Source of the DNA: Omphiscola glabra
Lineage: Eukaryota > Mollusca > Gastropoda > Lymnaeidae
Direction: 5' to 3'
Assembly (NCBI GenBank): GCA_964017045.1
Contig: OZ024799.1
Coordinates: 27,415,596-27,479,595 of the forward strand
DNA: 64,000 nucleotides
Shown here: one piece after another, positions 33,094 through 43,536 of the stretch
How the letters are laid out: the number at the start of each line of letters is the position of its first letter
Numbering within the stretch: position 1 is the first letter of the stretch
The notes under the pieces: model-generated
Told to the model about the DNA's origin: nothing
The model's input: only the letters and a program-made list of their open reading frames with translations
Database searches by the model: none
Translations under genes and position numbers: made by a program

Positions 33094-34239
33094 ATGACCT
33101 CAACGACTTCATCGTTATCCCAATGTTCCTTAAACAATCTCACAAACTTATCGATCTCATTGCAACCCTGCAGAGATGACACCATATATGAACCATGGTT
33201 GCTAGGAGTTAACTCCTCCGTCCGTGTACTCCTAGCGGTACTCGGCTCTCTCGGAAACATCATTACGATCAGAACGTTCTTCCGCATGGGGATGTTTGAA
33301 ACCGTAAACTTAACACTGGCGTGGCTGGCTGCTTCGGACCTCTGCTTCCTGGTGTCCGACATGACCAGCGCTGTAGCTGTGATCTTCAGCACCGTCGAGG
33401 TGATAACCAACTACAGACTTTGGTTCCGTGTGGACCCGAGAGCCGTCAACTCAGTCGTCAACAACATCGGAAGCGCTTCATACGCCAATACAATGCTCAT
33501 AACGACGTTCGTCACCGTCGCACGATGCTTGATCGTGGCCAAGCCTCTGAGATTCAGAAGTATTCTATCATTGAAAACTACATACATCATTTTGTCCATC
33601 TTTTCATCCACCTCTTTGACGTCTATGATGATATTGTTGTCTTATTTGAGTGTTATACCTATGTACGACTCCAGAATCGACTGGGTAAGACCGATGCTCT
33701 GGTTCTCCCCTAAGCGGAAAATGGCAAAGGATATTATATTTGGACTTCGCGACGCATTTTTACCATTTGTCTCTCAGATGTGTGTCAGTGTATGTGTCTT
33801 CATCATGGCCAATTGCCTCCGAAAAGCTTCACATTTTCGATCCCTGCATACCACAAAACACCGAGAGGTCAAAGAAACATACGTGAACAATTCTTCGACT
33901 GCCGCAAAAGAGATACGGAAGTTGTCGACATGCAACAGTCTTGCAGCAACCGAAAACTCACGCGTAGGCAAGCTGCTTGGCCAAGAGCTGAAGATCGTCC
34001 GACAAATGCTAATCATAGCATCTGTATTTAGCGTGTGTAACATGCCGAAGGTAATAGCCAATCTTCTTGAAATCTTTTTGCCAGGCTTCTACTCTGGTCA
34101 GCGCTACCATGTCTGGTACAGTATCTCCCAAATCATCAGAGAATTCTTTCAGACGGTCAACGCCACGGTGAACTTTTGGATTCACTGGAGCTTCAGCTCC
34201 AAGTTTAGGAAACACTGCGTTTCCAAATCTGCCAAGTAA
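33094..34239 (+). CDS. Intronless orphan class A GPCR (gastropod chemosensory/peptide-receptor-like)
   Basis: A single 381-codon frame encodes a complete seven-helix receptor. The N-terminus carries sequons at N15, N18 and N40. TM1 (about 42-62) has the GN motif at 54-55. TM2 has L78-A79-A80-S81-D82. TM3 ends in A-R-C (143-145) instead of DRY, followed by KPLRF. TM5 and TM6 follow, with KIVRQMLIIASVFSVCNMPK in TM6. TM7 has NATVNFWIHW (356-365) where NPxxY is usual. The cytoplasmic tail is short and basic. There is no cysteine at the usual TM3 position (Asn119 there) and none in loop 2, so the standard disulphide is absent. The start has A at -3 (AGAAAATGA) and codons are more GC-rich than the flanks. 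The family resembles the lineage-specific, often single-exon GPCRs expanded in gastropods, some expressed in chemosensory tissue. Ligand unknown. Confidence 0.93.
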   Translation: MTSTTSSLSQCSLNNLTNLSISLQPCRDDTIYEPWLLGVNSSVRVLLAVLGSLGNIITIRTFFRMGMFETVNLTLAWLAASDLCFLVSDMTSAVAVIFSTVEVITNYRLWFRVDPRAVNSVVNNIGSASYANTMLITTFVTVARCLIVAKPLRFRSILSLKTTYIILSIFSSTSLTSMMILLSYLSVIPMYDSRIDWVRPMLWFSPKRKMAKDIIFGLRDAFLPFVSQMCVSVCVFIMANCLRKASHFRSLHTTKHREVKETYVNNSSTAAKEIRKLSTCNSLAATENSRVGKLLGQELKIVRQMLIIASVFSVCNMPKVIANLLEIFLPGFYSGQRYHVWYSISQIIREFFQTVNATVNFWIHWSFSSKFRKHCVSKSAK

Positions 34240-34533
34240 CAACGCTTGGAGGGGGTGGGGGGGCTGTGCTAATCGGAGGGGTGGTGGGGCGTTTAACGCG
34301 ACCCGAAATCAATGGGCTTACAAAAGGCAACTATTCACGCAAAATATAGGCATACATATTATTTTAATGTGTAAGGTTGGTTTTTGTTTTGGGTTTGGGG
34401 GGGGGGGGGGGAGTGGTGGCATTTTCAGGCTTCTTCCAGATCGCTTCGGCTCTGGTAGGATTTGTTTTGACACAGATACATGTTGATGTTGTTGTTCGTC
34501 CGTCAAATCGACTAGGACCATCCAGTCATCCGG

Positions 34534-34939
34534 TTAAGGGAGTGGGTTACGGTGGGTTCGTAGGTGGCTTGCCAATTCTATACGTGCTCGGAATAGTCTG
34601 TGGCACCGCGGGCAGGGGATAGTTGGTGCAGTCGTGGATTTAATAATGTTCTTTCGGGCTTGCCTGCGTGTCTCAATGGTGGCCATCCTACTGACCACTG
34701 ATCTCCACCTGACTCTGTCCTGAGCGGTCTGCTCCCATTTAGTAGTGTCGATGCTGAAGGCTTTTAGTGCCACTTTCAGTGAGTTTTTGTAACCTTTTTT
34801 TTTGACCACCTTGGGAGCGCTTGTCTGTCGTGAGTTCACCATAGAATATTTGTTTAGGGAGTCGCTGATCTTCCATACGGGAAACGTGTCCCATCCAACG
34901 GAGTTGATATTGCATCAGGATGGTGAACCACAGATACAT
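34534..34939 (-). pseudogene. LINE reverse transcriptase 3' fragment, frameshifted
   Basis: One minus-strand frame gives [20 protein letters not shown] then YGEL, the conserved post-RT motif of many non-LTR retrotransposons. After a frameshift near 34830, another frame gives [30 protein letters not shown] and a terminal CPRCHRLFRARIELASHLRT zinc-finger motif. It is 5' truncated, as is usual for LINE copies. The remaining 3' UTR probably extends to about 34450. Confidence 0.9.
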
Positions 34940-34967
34940 ACAGTTACAAACTAATCACATATTATAT

Positions 34968-35166
34968 CGGCGGATCTCAAACTGTGGGTCGCGACCTCTT
35001 TGGGGGGTCAAACGACCCTTTCACAGGGGTTGCCTAAGACCATCAGAAAACACATATACTCTTCAGTTATAAAGTATCAACGAAAATAATTTTGTGGTTG
35101 GGTGGTCGCCACAACATAAGGAACAGGATGAATGGGTCGCGCCAATCGAAAGGTTGAGAACCACTG
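34968..35166. mobile_element. SPIN-like hAT MITE (199 bp), exact TSD
   Basis: The left end CGGCGGATCTCAAACTGTGG and right end AAGGTTGAGAACCACTG are inverted repeats. The duplication TATTATAT is identical at 34960-34967 and 35167-35174 and fits the nnnTAnnn preference of Buster-group hAT elements. The interior (GGGTCGCGACCTCTTTGGGG, ACGACCCTTTCACAGGGGTT, GCCTAAGACCATCAGAAAAC, TTGTGGTTGGGTGGTCGCCA) agrees closely with what I recall of the SPIN non-autonomous consensus. It lies next to the LINE fragment. Confidence 0.82.
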
Positions 35167-36304
35167 TATTATATGATCAAAACAAGACGATTGTTTTCGA
35201 AGTAGACAAACACATAATGGAAAAAGGAAAAACTACTAGAGAACAGGTTGGTTTCGCGCCCCAGCCCCCCCCCCAGCCCGCCACATCTCATCTCATTTGA
35301 TCTGTTGTGTTGGAGATAAAACGGATATGTGTTCTTTAAAAAAGTTGAGATGAAAGATTTCAGAGAAATTAATCTTTCAACGGCAATCATTGGCTAGGTT
35401 ATTACACGCCACAATAAATGGCTAGATTGATGTGGTTTCATTTGGCTTGATGTGGTTTGATGTGGTTTTATGCCGGTTTTATTTTATCTCATGTGGAAAG
35501 AAGTTCAGTAACGGACGATCAAACGGTGACTTCATTTACCACAAAAAAATGGTGTTTTTCATTATAACTTTTTTCGATACAGTAGCCAAAAGGAATTTTC
35601 ACCATTACATTATCTTTGGTCTACAATCATTCTAATGACGAAAAAAGAAATGTTAAAGGAATTTAAGTCATTAAATTGAAAAATAGGCCAAGGCATATAT
35701 TGTAACACTTTTTCTTTCCTAAAATTTTCCGAGGTCATTGTTTGTACATGTAATTCCACATCCCCCCCCCCCCCCCAATCCCATGTCACTTCTTTCCTTT
35801 ATCATTTCGTTACGAGTTCATCATTACATGTGTGTTTTAACCAAATGATTCCATCATGCCAACAACAAAACCCAACTTAATTTTTTTAGAGTTAATTTTC
35901 GATTATTATGTACGTTAATTTATTAGCGCGTAAGGACTACTTCTGTAAACGTAGAGTCATTCACAATCAAGCAATTCAAATTAACTCGTTTCTTTTTAAA
36001 CGTCTTTTTTGCTTGTTAATCTCATTGTAAAGGACATTTGCGCACGTTTTCTGCTATGAATGACGTCAAGTCAGCGATACGTCCTACACTGATGTAATTG
36101 CCATGAAATATACTGGCTGTGAGTATGGCGATAATACATATGGCGAGCAAGGGAAAGTGAGAATGACAGAGACAACCGAAACATTTTCTGGTTAGACAGT
36201 AAATGTGGTGGGAAAACCGTCAGAGGGGAGGGTATTGAGGGGTGGTTGAGGCGGGGGAAGGGGTCACTTGATGGGGTTCACAGCGATTGGAATGGTTGGA
36301 TGAC
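35167..36304. other. Intergenic sequence, no recognised gene
   Basis: C run near 35762-35776; otherwise AT-rich and featureless. Confidence 0.5.
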
Positions 36305-36412
36305 GGAGAGAGAGAGAGAGAGAGAGAGGGGGGAGAGAGAAAGAGAGAGGGGGAGAGAGAGAGAGAGGGAGAGAGAGAGAGACATAGAGAGAGAGGGAGA
36401 GAGAGAGAAGAA
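36305..36412. repeat. GA-rich microsatellite
   Basis: GAGAGAGA with interspersed GGG and AAAG. It creates Arg/Glu-rich and Ser/Leu-rich frames that are not genes. Confidence 0.95.
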
Positions 36413-36721
36413 TTGTGTAAGCGTGGTTTGGGGTAACTGATAGTTGGTGGGGAGAATTCAGCGGCGTAGCGAAGTTTGGTGCCTCTTTGGGGGGCCTGCA
36501 AAGTTTTTAGCCCCCACACCGCTTTCCACCCAAAACAACGCTGCATTAGGCCGAAAATGCCACCCCTCTCTATAAAGAAAGAAAGGTGAAGCCAGGGACG
36601 GACCGCCCCCCCCCCTTCCATACCCCTTCCTACAGTAACTATGAGAGCTAGCAACAAGTAGTTTGCCCCGGTATTGTAGGATTTGGCGCTAGAGATTGTG
36701 AGTGAGAAAAGCTAATGCCTC

Positions 36722-36828
36722 TTATTTTTAAACCTATCGCTTTGTTTAAATCTATCGCTTTGTTTAAACCTATCGCTTATGTTTAAACCTATCACTTTGT
36801 TTGAACCTATCGCTTATGTTTAAACCAA
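36722..36828. repeat. Minisatellite, 18-20-bp unit, about 5 copies
   Basis: Repeats of TTTAAACCTATCGCTTTG with an occasional extra AT. Confidence 0.9.
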
Positions 36829-36955
36829 TCAACAGCCAGTGCAGTATCATGCCAGGGGCTACCCACGAGTAGTGCGGTCAGGAAAAATAAAGTAGGGTAC
36901 TGGAACTCATTACTTCAACATTGGGCCTCGGAGTCTCATCAATTTTAATCTGTGC

Positions 36956-37073
36956 TAAATGACTCGACACAAACCCGATGGAGTCTTAGATCTAATGATA
37001 AGACAAGTGAGAGCCAAATGGCTCGACACAAACTCGATGGAGTCTTAGATCTAAAGATAAGACAAGTGAGAGT
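36956..37073. repeat. Two-copy direct repeat, about 60-bp unit
   Basis: AAATGACTCGACACAAACCC ... GACAAGTGAGAG is duplicated head to tail with a few differences. Confidence 0.9.
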
Positions 37074-37246
37074 TATGATCGCAAATAATGACGGACATCC
37101 TTTGGCGTAACAATGTATTACATCACCACAGACTTCAACTTTAAGAACACAACAGCACATGTTATTTATGAAAGCAACACGGCCATAAGATATTACTAAG
37201 TGTTTGTGGTTTCTCCACATATTCCTTTACAAAATCAACTCCTAGC

Positions 37247-37441
37247 CAGTGGAGTAGGAGGGGGGGGTGGCGTAATTGTTGTCCGCCCTGGTCGATACTA
37301 TTATTTCTTTTTTTATGAAGGGGGCAGCATTTTCGAACAACTGAGGAGTTTTGTTGTTTTGTTGTTTTTTTTGTGTGAAAGGGTGAGCGGAAAGAAAATC
37401 TTGGCCTGCCTCGGGCTGCACCAACCCTGGCTACGCCACTG
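37247..37441. mobile_element. MITE-like element with CAGTGG...CCACTG ends
   Basis: The ends CAGTGGAGTAGG and CTACGCCACTG are inverted repeats, the same terminal type as the element at 38625. The flanking 8-mers CTCCTAGC and CTCGCGAC agree poorly, so the boundaries are less certain. Confidence 0.6.
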
Positions 37442-37654
37442 CTCGCGACGATTCAATAAATTAATCTAATTATAGTTAGGCACGTCTAAATGAGGTATTT
37501 GTCTGCGTCTTCATTATCTACGACTCAAACCATGCCATCCAAGGGCAGATAGGAGCCTGCCGTCAAAGGGCAGATAAGGAGCACTTGCTTGCAGTTTTAA
37601 GCCCTTATGCAATCTTGTCGCACGCCTTTAGAATGTTATTAGTTTATCAGCAGT

Positions 37655-38332
37655 CAGGGGCATCATTTGGGTTAGGGTAGGGTAGGGTGGGTGTCATGGT
37701 CATGGAATCAGTGGCAGTGTGTGTGGGTTGATTTGGGTGAAATGGGGTATGTGAGCGAGGTAAACGATTGTCATGTCACGGACAGGTGAATGACTTGTGT
37801 GATGTTTAAAGTATAAAAGGGGGGTTAACTGTTTCGTAGGGGGAGAGATATTATTATGTAGAGAGAGAGGCTGACATGTTCACGAACGAGCTGTGTGTGT
37901 CCGAGTCTGACAGAGACCTATTGTGAACGAATGATTTGCTGTGTACCTCCGGACTGTGGAGTTGGTGTTACGTGTATATGCATTGCGAGATGTACTGCAG
38001 AGAATAAAGAGCATTACCCAATCGACTTATTGTGTTGTGCCTCGGACTTAATAGATTTATTTAGTGTACTTGAGAGAGAAGCAGAGATATCGTAAATGAT
38101 CGTCAGAGTAGAGTATAGTCGCACTCTGCCGCTCGTCGACCCTAGACAAACATCATGAGCCATCATATTCTGACAAGGGACCAGAATATTTGACAGTGGG
38201 CATTTGCCCCCCCCCCCTTTGAATTTGCAGGTTTTATTTAAATTGCTATATACTACGGCGCTTCTAAATATAGACAACTTAAAAAGACGACCACGTTTTG
38301 GTTTCCCCCACCCCCCTGGAATGACGCCCCTG
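37655..38332. mobile_element. hAT-type MITE interrupted by a solo LTR
   Basis: The left end CAGGGGCATCATTTGG and right end GGAATGACGCCCCTG are inverted repeats. The outer 8-mers TCAGCAGT and TCAGTAGT agree at 7 of 8. Removing the inserted LTR and one copy of its duplication leaves an element of about 169 bp whose interior rejoins as ...GGGTGGGCATTTGCCCC..., a palindromic G/C core common in such MITEs. Confidence 0.75.
37692..38195. mobile_element. Solo LTR (504 bp), exact 5-bp TSD
   Basis: It begins TGTCA and ends TGACA, a perfect 5-bp inverted end of the TG...CA type. The target duplication GTGGG is identical at 37687-37691 and 38196-38200. Inside are a TATAAAA box (about 37812) and an AATAAA signal (about 38004), in the order expected for a plus-strand LTR. 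No internal retroelement sequence flanks it, so it is a solo LTR left by recombination. The family cannot be named. Confidence 0.78.
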
Positions 38333-38489
38333 TCAGTAGTATTTCTGTTATCAAAATACTTTTTTTAAAAATCCTTTAATTTTCAATAATAAATTATGTG
38401 ATGTTAGCATTAGATTAATCTTATCGGATTAAACAGTTGCAGATATTCTTGGTTTCCTTAACTTTTTTTATGATCCTCACATACATAAT

Positions 38490-38895
38490 AACACAGTTTA
38501 ACATATTGAATCACACACACAATACTACAGTTTAAAATATTGAATCACATACACAAAACTACAGTTTAACATATTGAATCATATACACCATACTACATGT
38601 GAACATATTGAATCACATACACAACAGTGGCGTAGCGAGCTTAACTCGAGCCCGGGGCACAATACCTTTTTAGCGCCCCCAATACCTTTTTAGCGCCCCC
38701 CCCCAATTCGAAAACCATACAATATTATAGTAAAATATACCATTTGGCGCACCTTTGTGAGTAGCGCCCGGGGCATGATGCCCCTCCTTGCCCCCCTCTC
38801 ACTATGCCACTGATACACAATACCACAGTTTAACATATTGAATCACATACACAACACCATAAATGAACATATTGAATCACTCCCAGATCGGTGAT
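38490..38895. repeat. Minisatellite, about 33-bp unit, interrupted by a MITE
   Basis: Repeats of TTAACATATTGAATCACATA plus CACAATACTACAG occur on both sides of the MITE at 38625-38812. The array therefore pre-dates the insertion. Confidence 0.88.
38625..38812. mobile_element. hAT-type MITE (188 bp), exact TSD, inside a minisatellite
   Basis: The ends CAGTGGCGTAGCGAG and CTCACTATGCCACTG are inverted repeats with two mismatches. The duplication ATACACAA is identical at 38617-38624 and 38813-38820. The TSD fits the nTnnnnAn pattern of Ac-group hAT elements. The element contains a short internal duplication (AATACCTTTTTAGCGCCCCC). Confidence 0.92.
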
Positions 38896-38969
38896 TGAAC
38901 AAAATTAAATTATAATTGTTTTTAATATTAGCTAAGCAAGTGGTCAATTATTGTTATAATTTAAAGTGC

Positions 38970-39757
38970 TAGGATAGCAACCTTTCAACATCACATAGCA
39001 ATGTCCTAACCTTTCAACATACATTGCAATGTCCTAACCTTTCAACATCACATTGCAATGTCCTAACCTTTCAACATCACATTGCAATGTCCTAAACTTT
39101 CAACATCACAAAGCAATGTCCTAACCTTTCATCATCACATAGAAATGTCCTAACCTTTCAACATCACATAGAAATGCTCTAACCTTTCAACGTCACATAG
39201 AAATGTCCTAACCTTTCAACATCACATAGAAATGCTCTAACCTTTCAACATCACATAGAAATGCTCTAGCCTTTCAACATCACATAGAAATGTCCTAACC
39301 TTTCAACATCACATAGAAATGTCCTAACCTTTCAACATCATATAGAAATGTCCTAACCTTTCAACATCACATAGAAATGTCCTAACCTTTCAACATCACA
39401 TAGAAATGTTCTAACCTTTCAACATCACATAGAAATGCTCTAACCTTTCAACATCACATGGAAATGCTCTAACCTTTCAACATCACATAGAAATGTCCTA
39501 ACATTTCAAAATCACATAGAAATGTCCTAACCTTTCGAAATCACATAGAAATGTCCTAACCTTTCAACATCACATAGAAATGTCCTAACCTTTCAATATC
39601 ACATAGAAATGTCCTAACCTTTTAACATACCACAGAAATGTCCTAACCTTTTAACATACCACAGAAATGTCCTAACCGTTCAAAATCACATAGAAATGTC
39701 CTAACCTTTCAACATCACATAGCAATGTCCTAACCTTTTAATATCACATAAAAATTT
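38970..39757. repeat. Minisatellite, 29-bp unit, about 27 copies
   Basis: The unit is ACATAGAAATGTCCTAACCT plus TTCAACATC. The 5' copies differ (ATTGCAATG), and GTCCTAAC alternates with GCTCTAAC. Confidence 0.97.
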
Positions 39758-40620
39758 CCAAAATAAGGACTTGTTAGATAGCGGCGGAATTTAACCATTA
39801 TTTGCGTCCTCGTGATATTACGTTTACGCCACCATTTTGATTACCCTTTTTTAAAAAATTACCTTATGATATGAAATATATAGGTACAGTATCCATCAAA
39901 ATTCTGAATTATAAAATATCAATTTCAGAAGTGTAAGAGTGTTCATCGAATTTCAGCTTTGTAGCATTCCTTGACCAGGGATACAAGCGACACGGGATGC
40001 TCAATTTCAACTAGTGATGTAGGAAAGTGGGGAAGGGGGTCAGCCCATCCTTGGCGGATTTCGCTTAATATGAAAGGCTAGTATTTCCAGCCCATTGCAT
40101 ACTTTCTCCGTGGACGGGGCCGGTCAGAGGCTTGTCCAGCCCCTGGTGGCTCTTACCATAGCTACCACGCCCATTCAACCAAAACACATAAACTAAAAAA
40201 ATAAAATACAAAATTTTAAAACTAATGATCCTGTCTATGAATTTCTTGCTTCTGCCTTGTATACAATTATTTGAAATGGAAAGCGTTTAACATTTTTCTG
40301 AAAGCGATCCGAAAATCAGCCTGTGAAATCGGGCGATTCCTTTATAATTTCCGCTTCCCCACAGAGAGCCGAATCAACCGAAACGACTGAATCCCTATCA
40401 TTTACACAATTTGTGGCCACCAAGAAGTCGCTGAACCGATAAGTGTACCTGCATGAGCCGACGATTCGCCGAGAGATTCGCACTCGATCAGTTTATGGAA
40501 GCAGAATTTGATTGAACGTTTTTTTGTTTTTTTTGTCATGGCCTCTTCTATTATCAACTGCTAGATATGACATTTTAGGTGAGGATTAGCTAAACGGTTT
40601 TGCCATTAAATCCACATGGG
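39758..40620. other. Intergenic sequence, no recognised gene
   Basis: A moderately GC-rich patch near 40020-40160 shows no coding or element signature that I can identify. Confidence 0.45.
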
Positions 40621-41310
40621 TGCCTATTCACTCTACCTGTACCCATTCAATCTACCTGTACCCATTCAATCTACCTGTACCCATTCAATCTACCTGTACC
40701 AATTCAATCTACCTGTAGCCATTCAATCTACCTGTAACCATTCAATCTACCTGTACCCATTCAATCTACCTGTACCCATTCAATCTACCTGTACCCATTC
40801 AATCTACCTGTACCCATTCAATCTACCTGTACCCATTCAATCTACCTGTAACCATTCAATCTACCTGTACCCATTCAATCTACCTGTACCCATTCAATCT
40901 ACCTGTACCCATTCAATCTACCTGTACCCATTCAATCTACCTGTACCCATTCAATCTACCTGTACCCATTCAATCTACCTGTAGCCATTCAATCTACCTG
41001 TACCAATTCAATCTACCGGTAGCCATTCAATCTACCTGTAACCATTCAATCTACCTGTACCCATTCAATCCACCTGTACCCATTCAATCTACCTGTACCC
41101 ATTCAATCTACCTGTACCCATTCAATCTATCTGTACCCATTCAATCTACCTGTACCCATTCAATCTACCTGTACCCATTCAATCTACCTGTACCCATTCA
41201 ATCTACCTGTACCCATTCAATCTACCTGTACCCATTCAATCTACCTGTACCCATTCAATCTACCTGTACCCATTCAATCTACCTGTACCTATTCACTCTA
41301 CCTGTGCCCA
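40621..41310. repeat. Minisatellite, 20-bp unit, about 34 copies
   Basis: Highly uniform CATTCAATCTACCTGTACCC. Rare variants (AACC, AGCC, CAATTC) occur in a similar order near 40700-40740 and 40980-41050, suggesting block duplication. A short two-copy repeat (AGCCTGAGTGGTGCCAATCT) follows at 41345-41425. Confidence 0.97.
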
Positions 41311-41429
41311 AGCAAACTCCCTAGCACTAGATGTCATCATCTTAGCACATATCAGTCTGAGTGGTGCCAATCTAACCGTAGCACAGATCAGCCTGAGTGG
41401 TGCCAATCTAACCATATCACCAAAGCCTC

Positions 41430-42009
41430 ATATTATGACATGATCTTTGTCTGATCAAGCCCTCGAGGCTTAGTGCCAAAAAAAAAAAATTTACGTCACA
41501 TTTTCTATAGGCATCTTTTACCTTCTCGGTAAAACGTGAGGCTCAATGAATAATTATCAGAAGGCCATATTATCTGTATTGCACTCTCTAGTCTCTATCG
41601 TATGAATTGTCAATCAATATCATTCTCAATGAATGGATCCGTGGTGTAATGGCGTGTCCAGTAGCGCGATATCTGAGACTCTCTAAAATACCGCAAGTGC
41701 GTTTGGTGCATAATATTTTCTTTTGTTTTACGTAAAAGGTCTCAATTGAAATAGTATGTTATACATCTGTGGTGTAAAAGAGGGTGGGACGTTAAAATGT
41801 TAATACAGTTGTACAAAAAAAAAGGGGGGGGGGTATATTTTGGAAAAAAAATAAGAATGAGCCGATTTTTCTTTTACTTTCATTTATTTGGAGAACACGT
41901 TGAATTAATTTTCGTTTAAATTGGACCTACCAAGAGATAATTTTGAATTCAGCGACCCAGTGTGTTATGATTGATTTATACAACCTCATTTGCACTTAAA
42001 AACGGGAAC
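41430..42009. other. AT-rich intergenic sequence
   Basis: No gene recognised. Confidence 0.5.
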
Positions 42010-42130
42010 AAATTGATAAAGAAATTACATATAATAAATGAAAGAACACACTATAATTAATGAAAGTAAGCCCTATAATAAATGAAATAAAGCACTATAA
42101 TAAATGAAAAAAACACTATAATTAATGAGA
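42010..42130. repeat. Minisatellite, 22-23-bp unit, about 5 copies
   Basis: Repeats of AATGAAAGAACACACTATAA plus TTA with indels. Confidence 0.85.
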
Positions 42131-42235
42131 AACGTGATTAGAATTTCGATGAACACCTCCTTAGTCAAAATATAAAATAGCGCCTTCCATGCAGTTGACT
42201 TATTCAACGACTTGTGGAAACTCACAAAAATGCTC

Positions 42236-42492
42236 CCCTGACACACATATAATCACGCACACATACACAATCACACAAACTCATGCACATAACACACAAC
42301 CACACACACAAGCACACACAAACACACAGCTACATACACGCACTGCAACAGACACACACACACAACCAAACCCACTACCATACACACACACACATCACCA
42401 CACTGACACAGACACACACGCACATCCATACACATCATTTACACACATCATTTACACACATCATTTACACACGTCATTTACACACAACATTT
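42236..42492. repeat. CA-rich tract ending in TCATTTACACACA repeats
   Basis: Imperfect ACAC-rich sequence followed by five copies of CATCATTTACACA. The His/Thr-rich frames are artefacts. Confidence 0.93.
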
Positions 42493-42514
42493 CAGAAACG
42501 GTTTCAAACTAAGA

Positions 42515-42920
42515 TATGAACCTGGTCATTTTGTGAGAAACAGACGTATGAAAATAATTATTCTGTGAGAAAAAATATGTAGCTGGTCATTTTGTGAGAA
42601 AGAGACATATGAAAATAATTATTCTGTGAGAAAAAATATGTAGCTGGTCATTTTGTGAGAAACAGACGTATGAAAATAATTATTCTGTGAGAAAAAATAT
42701 GAAGCTGGTCATTTTGTGAGAAAGAGACATATGAAAATATAAGTCATTACGCATGAAACTAGTTATTCTGTGAGAAACAAAGATATGAATATTGTCATTT
42801 TGTGACAAAGAGATATACGAAACTGATTATTCTGTGAAAGCAGACATATGAAGCTGGTCTTTTTGTGAAAAGGAGACATATGAAACTATAAGTCGTTGCG
42901 CATGAAACTAGTTATTCTGT
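42515..42920. repeat. Tandem repeat, about 60-bp unit, about 6 copies
   Basis: Alternating blocks of CTGGTCATTTTGTGAGAAAC and ATGAAAATAATTATTCTGTG. The 3' copies are diverged. Confidence 0.9.
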
Positions 42921-43536
42921 GGAGAAACAAACATTCAGTGGCATAATGAAAACGGGCCAAGCAGCCATCTCTGTGACCTGGAGAGCATGTCATTATACCA
43001 CAAACACGAAACTGTCTAAAATAACTCGCTATTTGTGAAGAATCAATTTAAGACCGTCAATAGATTCTACAAATAAATAAGTTGTGTCCAAATTTGCTCC
43101 CATTACGCGAGATTATATAGCTTATCAGCCAGCCCTGAAGTTAGACGTGACGTCAATTATTAAAACACTCTAATTTTTTTTAAAAATCCTATCTCTTAAA
43201 GACTTCTTTTTGTTAGAGGCATTCTAAACAAAAATAATGGATTTTCCCCCCATAAAAGCAATTATGTGACACAAACAAGTCATATCAATTAGAACATTAC
43301 AGCATTTTATGCTAGGATGATTGAACAAGTGAAGAATTTTTCTTATCAGAATAAGCGGTTTTTTGGGGGCGCTTTTTTGCTAAAAAAAATAAATAAAAAT
43401 CAACGAATCTAGATCAGGGGTTCTCACATTGTATAATGCAAAAGTGCTAAACTATATTTTTAAAGTAGCACGACTTGTAGATTTTGTTATTGATTAGGTC
43501 TCCTAATGATGAAGTGGCGTGGTTAGCTCATGGGAA
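42921..43536. other. AT-rich intergenic sequence
   Basis: A CAGGGGTTCTCACATTG motif at 43416 resembles a single hAT terminus. No partner was found. Confidence 0.45.

Noticed and set aside
36459..36620. Possible MITE starting CAGCGGCGTAGCGAAG
   Set aside because: No matching right end or target duplication was found nearby.
41634..41680. tRNA-like A-box motif (TGGTGTAATGG)
   Set aside because: No B box or cloverleaf-compatible sequence follows at the right distance.
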